From NCBI RefSeq assembly GCF_034314105.1, contig NZ_JAVIWJ010000001.1, positions 4,076,001 through 4,140,000 of the forward strand: a DNA stretch of 64,000 bases. Reading direction: 5' to 3'. The stretch is from Pseudomonas sp. AB6. GTDB lineage: Bacteria; Pseudomonadota; Gammaproteobacteria; Pseudomonadales; Pseudomonadaceae. This document shows, piece after piece, positions 59,967 through 64,000 of this stretch (position 1 is its first letter; the number at the start of each line of letters is the position of its first letter). The notes under the pieces are model-generated. The model searched no databases. It had not been told where the DNA came from and saw nothing but the letters and a program-made list of their open reading frames with translations. The position numbers and the translations under genes are program-made.

Positions 59967-60863
59967 ATGCTTAAACGGCCCCTCTTGCTGTGTGTTCTGC
60001 TGCTGACCGCACAAACGGCGTCGGCATTGACCATTTACAAGTTCACCGATGCCAATGGCGTGGTGTCTTTCACCGACAGGCCGACGGCGGGCGCCACGGT
60101 GGTGGTACCGCGTGAGCGTATCGTCGAGCACCTGGAACATCAGGTACACCTAGAGACCAGGCGGGACAAGGGCGTGCACAGCCTGTCTGTGCGCAACGAT
60201 ACCTATGCGCCGGTCGAGGTTGAATTGCAGCTCAACGGTCTGAAAAACGTGTTGGGCGCCACCGATAAAGCCATCCATCGAATCGTGCCAGCACGCAGCA
60301 CGGTTCGCTTTGCGGTGCTGAGCCCGCGGTTACCGGGCAAAGCACTTAGCTACACGCCAAAGCTGCGTTATTCCTTGGGCGATCCGGAGCGTCAGCCCTT
60401 CGTTTATAGCTATCCGCTGCCGTGGAAAGGCGGGCCTTTTCGACTAAGTCAGGGGCCCAATGGCAAGTTCAGTCATTTTGGTGCGAAAAGCCGCTATGCA
60501 ATGGACATCGCCATGCCGGAGGGCACTCAGATTATTGCAGCGCGGGCGGGCACCGTTATAAAAGTTGAAAATGGGCAGTCAGGTCGCGGTTCCGACCCTT
60601 CGGGCAACTTTGTGCGAATACTGCACGATGACGGCACTATGGGCGTGTACCTGCACCTGATGCGCGGTTCGGTTAGCGTCACGGAAGGCCAGCGCGTGGT
60701 GGTTGGTACTGACTTGGCCAAATCCGGTAACACCGGCAACAGCACCGGACCCCATCTGCACTTCGTCGTACAGCGCAATGTCGGGTTGGGACTGGAATCG
60801 ATCCCGTATCAATTTGCGGTGCATGTCGCAACCCTGCCCAACTTTGCGTTGGGCGGGAATTGA
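59967..60863 (+). CDS. M23-family peptidoglycan endopeptidase-like protein with DUF4124 front
   Basis: A 298-residue exported protein. A signal (MLKRPLLLCVLLLTAQTASA) is followed by a DUF4124-like stretch (LTIYKFTDANGVVSFTDRP, 21-39), then a beta-rich middle and an M23 LytM domain (about 160-270). The zinc ligands appear as H170 or nearby with D180 (SHFGAKSRYAMDIA) and the HLH of GPHLHF (263-265). YLHLM gives the second conserved His. It probably cleaves or binds peptidoglycan peptides in the periplasm. Confidence 0.9.
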   Translation: MLKRPLLLCVLLLTAQTASALTIYKFTDANGVVSFTDRPTAGATVVVPRERIVEHLEHQVHLETRRDKGVHSLSVRNDTYAPVEVELQLNGLKNVLGATDKAIHRIVPARSTVRFAVLSPRLPGKALSYTPKLRYSLGDPERQPFVYSYPLPWKGGPFRLSQGPNGKFSHFGAKSRYAMDIAMPEGTQIIAARAGTVIKVENGQSGRGSDPSGNFVRILHDDGTMGVYLHLMRGSVSVTEGQRVVVGTDLAKSGNTGNSTGPHLHFVVQRNVGLGLESIPYQFAVHVATLPNFALGGN

Positions 60864-60908
60864 GCGCGATCCTTGGACAAGCCCCGACAGAGGTTGTTGA
60901 CTACCCGT

Positions 60909-62249
60909 TCAATCGATCTTCAGCACCTTGGCCAAGACGATTTTCGGGCCTTTCATCTTTTTGATGATGATGCGCAGGCCTTCAACTTCCAACACTTCTT
61001 CTTCGCCGGGAACCCGCTTCAGTGTTTCGTAGATCAAGCCGGCGAGTGTCTCTGCTTCTATGTGATCTAGATCGATGCCCAGCAGGCGCTCGACCTTGAA
61101 CAGTGGAGTATCCCCTCGTACCAGTAGCTTTCCTGGCTGATAAGCGAGAATGCCGCGCTCAGCTTTGCGGTGTTCATCTTGAATATCACCGACCAATACT
61201 TCGAGTACATCTTCCATGGTCAGGTAGCCGATTATGTTGCCGTCAGCCTCCTCAACCAGTGCGAAATGCGAACCGCCTTGGCGAAACTGTTCCAGCAACT
61301 TTGACAATGGCATGTGTCTTGAAACGCGTTCCAGCGGCCGGGTTAGCTCTAACAGGTTGAACGATGCAGGCAGGTGATCCAGCGCTGCCAACTCCAATAG
61401 CAAATCCTTAATGTGCAGCAGGCCCACAAAGACGCCGCGCTCGGCGTCGTAGACGGGGTAACGGCTGAATTTGTGGCGGCGAAATAGCGCGAGTATTTCC
61501 TTTAGCGGTGCGTTGCAGTCCAGAGTGACCAAATCTTCGCGAGAGTTCGCCCAATCTACGACTTCCAACTCCCCCATCTCGACAGCAGAGGCGAGTACCC
61601 GCATGCCTTGATCGCTTGGATCCTGGCCGCGACTTGAGTGCAGAATCAGCTTCAATTCTTCACGGTTGTAATGGTGGTCGTGATGCGGGCCAGGCTCTCC
61701 CTGACCGGCAATACGCAGAATACCGTTGGCGCTGGCATTGAGCAGATAGATCGCCGGGTACATGCACCAATAGAACAGGTACAGCGGCACGGCCGTCCAC
61801 AGCGACAGGATCTCTGGTTTACGGATCGCCCAGGATTTAGGCGCCAGTTCACCAACCACAATGTGCAGATACGAGATGATGAAGAATGCGCTGAAAAAGG
61901 ACGCACCTTTGATTACTTCCTGCGACTGTACGCCGACGGCGTGCAGCACTGGCTGAAGCAAATGTGCAAACGCGGGCTCACCGACCCAGCCCAAGCCTAG
62001 TGAGGCAAGGGTGATACCCAACTGACAAGCGGACAGGTATGAGTCCAGCTGGCAGTGGACGGTGCGCAGGATATGCCCGCGCCAACCGTTTTTTTGAGCA
62101 ATGGATTCGACGCGAGTCGAGCGCAGCTTGACCATGGCGAACTCTGCGGCGACGAAGAAGCCGTTGAGCAGAACCAGAATCATTGCAAAAAGAATCATGC
62201 CGAAGTCGGCGAACATCGCGGAGAGGGTGATGCTAGGGGAAGGGTCCAT
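60909..62249 (-). CDS. CNNM/CorC (HlyC)-type membrane protein with CBS pair
   Basis: A 446-residue protein of the CNNM/CorB group, linked to magnesium or cobalt transport. The CNNM membrane domain (about 15-200: MILFAMILVLLNGFFVAAEFAMVKLRSTRVE, with the NGFFVAAEFA signature) is followed by two CBS domains (about 215-340) and a CorC_HlyC domain (about 355-440: RGDTPLFKVERLLGIDLD). The hemolysin label is historical. Start ATG at 62249. Confidence 0.92.
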   Translation of the reverse strand: MDPSPSITLSAMFADFGMILFAMILVLLNGFFVAAEFAMVKLRSTRVESIAQKNGWRGHILRTVHCQLDSYLSACQLGITLASLGLGWVGEPAFAHLLQPVLHAVGVQSQEVIKGASFFSAFFIISYLHIVVGELAPKSWAIRKPEILSLWTAVPLYLFYWCMYPAIYLLNASANGILRIAGQGEPGPHHDHHYNREELKLILHSSRGQDPSDQGMRVLASAVEMGELEVVDWANSREDLVTLDCNAPLKEILALFRRHKFSRYPVYDAERGVFVGLLHIKDLLLELAALDHLPASFNLLELTRPLERVSRHMPLSKLLEQFRQGGSHFALVEEADGNIIGYLTMEDVLEVLVGDIQDEHRKAERGILAYQPGKLLVRGDTPLFKVERLLGIDLDHIEAETLAGLIYETLKRVPGEEEVLEVEGLRIIIKKMKGPKIVLAKVLKID

Positions 62250-62360
62250 GGTGGAGTTTTAAAGGTTCCGTATCATCTATTGAGTGTGTTGCCGCAGCTA
62301 AACCGGCGAATATGAGACCGGCAATGTAGCGGCTACCGGCCAGCTTGACTAGTGGGCTGG

Positions 62361-63662
62361 TTAAGAATTGATCACTTGAGTGGGCGTGAAATGGCAAGTA
62401 AACGTGCAGCCTTTGCCAACTATGCTGATGATTTCCAATGTTCCGCGGTGGCGTAGCAAAACGTGCTTAACAATGGCCAAGCCAAGCCCAGTGCCGCCTG
62501 TATTAGAGGCACGACTGGAATCGACGCGGTAGAAACGTTCAGTCAGGCGCGGCAAATGTTTGGTTTCAATTCCCGGTCCCGAATCCTGCACGCTCATGTG
62601 TGCGCCCTGTTCGTCATCCCACCAGCGAATGTGAATCGTGCCTTCAGCCGGCGTGTATTTCACCGCATTGAACACCAGATTGGAGAAGGCGCTACGCAGT
62701 TCAGGCTCGCTGCCTTTGAGCTTTGCGCTGCTATCGACGGATAACGTGATGTGCTGGTTACGATGCGCAGACAACGCTTCAGCGTCGTTTCGGATACTTT
62801 GCAACAACGATGAGACGACAACCGGATGATTATCCGACGGGTAGTCGGTGGCTTCGAGCTTTGCCAGCAGCAGCAGGTCATTGAGCAACGTTTGCATGCG
62901 TTCGCCTTGCTGCTGCATTTGTTGCAGCGCTCGAACCCAGCGCGGATTCACGTCCTCAGCGTTGTCAATCAAGGTTTCCAGGTAGCCGCAGATCACCGTC
63001 AGCGGCGTACGCAATTCATGGGAAACATTGGCCACAAAGTCTTTGCGCATCTGCTCAAGCTGATGAATACGGGTAACGTCGCGCACCAGCATCAAGTGTT
63101 CGTTATTGCCGTAGCGGGTGATCAGTAACTGCACGCGCACCCTGTCGTTGATCGGCGAGGGAATCTCTAGCGGTTCGACGTAGTTGTTCTGTTCGAAATA
63201 CTCTTTGAAGCGCGGATGGCGTACCAAGTTGGTTACAGGTTGACCACTGTCCTGTGGCGATTTAAGGCCTAGCAAGGTTTCTGCTGCGCGATTCCACCAT
63301 TCCAGATTCCCGTCACTGTCGAGCATGATCACAGCGTCTTTAAGCGCGGCTGTTGATTCTTGGACGCGATCAATCACCGCTTGCAGACGGCCACGCACGC
63401 GTTGGTCACGGCGTTGCAGGTGGTAGATGCTATCGAACACGTCGCCCCACAAGCCGAAACCGTCCGGCGGCGGTTCATCGGGTTGATGCTCACGGAGCCA
63501 ATCGTGCATGCGCAGCAGTTGCTTTAGCGTCCAGGCGAGGTAAATGCCAAGGCCAACCGCCATGCTCCAGCCGAAATAACCGGTGATCAATCCAACCGAC
63601 AGACAGGCGGTGACCAACAGCAGCAGGTGGCGGATCAGCGTACCGTGCCAGTTTTGATTCAA
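62361..63662 (-). CDS. phoR: Phosphate regulon sensor kinase PhoR
   Basis: A 433-residue membrane histidine kinase. Two N-terminal membrane segments (about 10-50) lead to a PAS domain (about 95-190: ALKDAVIMLDSDGNLEWWNRAAETLLGL), the H-box DFVANVSHELRTPLTVICGYLETLI (phosphorylated His near 214) and an ATPase domain (N box ELRSAFSNLVFNAVKYTP, G boxes VQDSGPGIE and TGGTGLGLAIVKH). It phosphorylates PhoB when phosphate is low, kept in check by PhoU and the Pst transporter encoded 5 kb away. Downstream of phoB in the same direction. Confidence 0.97.
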   Translation of the reverse strand: MNQNWHGTLIRHLLLLVTACLSVGLITGYFGWSMAVGLGIYLAWTLKQLLRMHDWLREHQPDEPPPDGFGLWGDVFDSIYHLQRRDQRVRGRLQAVIDRVQESTAALKDAVIMLDSDGNLEWWNRAAETLLGLKSPQDSGQPVTNLVRHPRFKEYFEQNNYVEPLEIPSPINDRVRVQLLITRYGNNEHLMLVRDVTRIHQLEQMRKDFVANVSHELRTPLTVICGYLETLIDNAEDVNPRWVRALQQMQQQGERMQTLLNDLLLLAKLEATDYPSDNHPVVVSSLLQSIRNDAEALSAHRNQHITLSVDSSAKLKGSEPELRSAFSNLVFNAVKYTPAEGTIHIRWWDDEQGAHMSVQDSGPGIETKHLPRLTERFYRVDSSRASNTGGTGLGLAIVKHVLLRHRGTLEIISIVGKGCTFTCHFTPTQVINS

Positions 63663-63727
63663 TTCAAACGCATCCTAGTCGAGTAAACGTCATCATGCTT
63701 CCAGCATGCAAAGCGCAAAAACGACGT

Positions 63728-64000
63728 TTAACTCTTTGTGGAAAAACGGTAGCCCGTGCCGCGCACGGTTTGTACCAGATTTTCGTATGTGTCGCCGAGG
63801 GCTTTACGCAGGCGCCGGATGTGTACATCCACTGTGCGTTCTTCGACATAGACGTTGCCGCCCCACACTTGGTCAAGCAGTTGGCCACGGGTATAAGCAC
63901 GTTCTTGATGGGTCATGAAAAATTGCAGTAGTCGGTATTCAGTCGGGCCCATTTCTGCGGGCTTACCATCAATGGTGACGCGATGGCTGATGGGGTCGAG
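63728..64000 (-). CDS. phoB: Phosphate regulon response regulator PhoB, C-terminal part (N-terminus beyond window edge)
   Basis: The frame is open to base 64000 and yields the last 90 residues of an OmpR-type winged helix: GPTEYRLLQFFMTHQERAYTRGQLLDQVWG, then VYVEERTVDVHIRRLRKALG and VRGTGYRFS. These match the DNA-binding domain of PhoB. The receiver domain lies outside the window. It precedes phoR by 65 bases. PhoB binds the Pho boxes seen before pstS and pstC. Confidence 0.95.
   Translation of the reverse strand, partial: LDPISHRVTIDGKPAEMGPTEYRLLQFFMTHQERAYTRGQLLDQVWGGNVYVEERTVDVHIRRLRKALGDTYENLVQTVRGTGYRFSTKS

Overview
The window is a stretch of Pseudomonas chromosome. The species cannot be fixed from sequence alone, but gene content and moderate GC point to the P. 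fluorescens / P. syringae side of the genus rather than P. aeruginosa. Evidence includes the split pyruvate carboxylase pycA/pycB with its LysR regulator, the pstS-pstC-pstA-pstB-phoU block followed by a response regulator, an M23 protein, a CNNM protein and phoR/phoB, the aspA-ansA-tktA neighbourhood, and REP-like intergenic hairpins. No rRNA, tRNA, CRISPR array, prophage or insertion sequence was recognised.

Layout. Bases 1-3.5 kb hold the start of opgD (cut by the left edge), an unknown small gene and an acyltransferase in AT-richer DNA. Bases 3.6-9.7 kb hold a tightly overlapping four-gene operon: three SPFH (HflK/HflC/stomatin-like) membrane proteins, the second with a His-rich N-terminus, followed by a P1B-type metal ATPase. 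A near-perfect Zur-box palindrome lies just upstream of it. Two membrane-lipid enzymes (cfa, cls) follow. Bases 13.3-18.7 kb form a zinc-starvation island: zinc-independent folE2, a spare cell-wall amidase, two COG0523 GTPases and two exported Cys-containing small proteins, with two perfect Zur-box palindromes in divergent promoter regions. Bases 18.7-28 kb carry housekeeping genes (thioesterase, SMI1/KNR4, Tim44-like, uvrD), a PAS-GGDEF-EAL protein and a HexR-type regulator with its operator.

Bases 28-32.7 kb contain pycR and pycAB. Bases 32.8-37.5 kb carry two GNAT acetyltransferases, a PaiB protein, a divergent MocR regulator and a YeeE/YedE transporter. The MocR linker coding region contains clustered DnaA-box sequences. 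Bases 37.6-44.6 kb hold tktA, a bestrophin-like channel, ansA, aspA and a HypT-like LysR regulator. Next come a predicted metzincin-like metalloprotease, purEK behind an attenuator-like leader, small envelope genes, a mutarotase, yciA and an MHS-family transporter.

The right end (51.6-64 kb) is the phosphate module: pstS and pstC each have their own Pho box, then pstA, pstB and phoU. phoR and the C-terminal part of phoB lie at the edge.

The most notable proposal is that the SPFH-SPFH-SPFH-P1B ATPase operon is a Zur-controlled metal-homeostasis membrane complex, linked through its box to the zinc island 10 kb away. The layout and box are visible in the sequence; function and metal specificity are inference.
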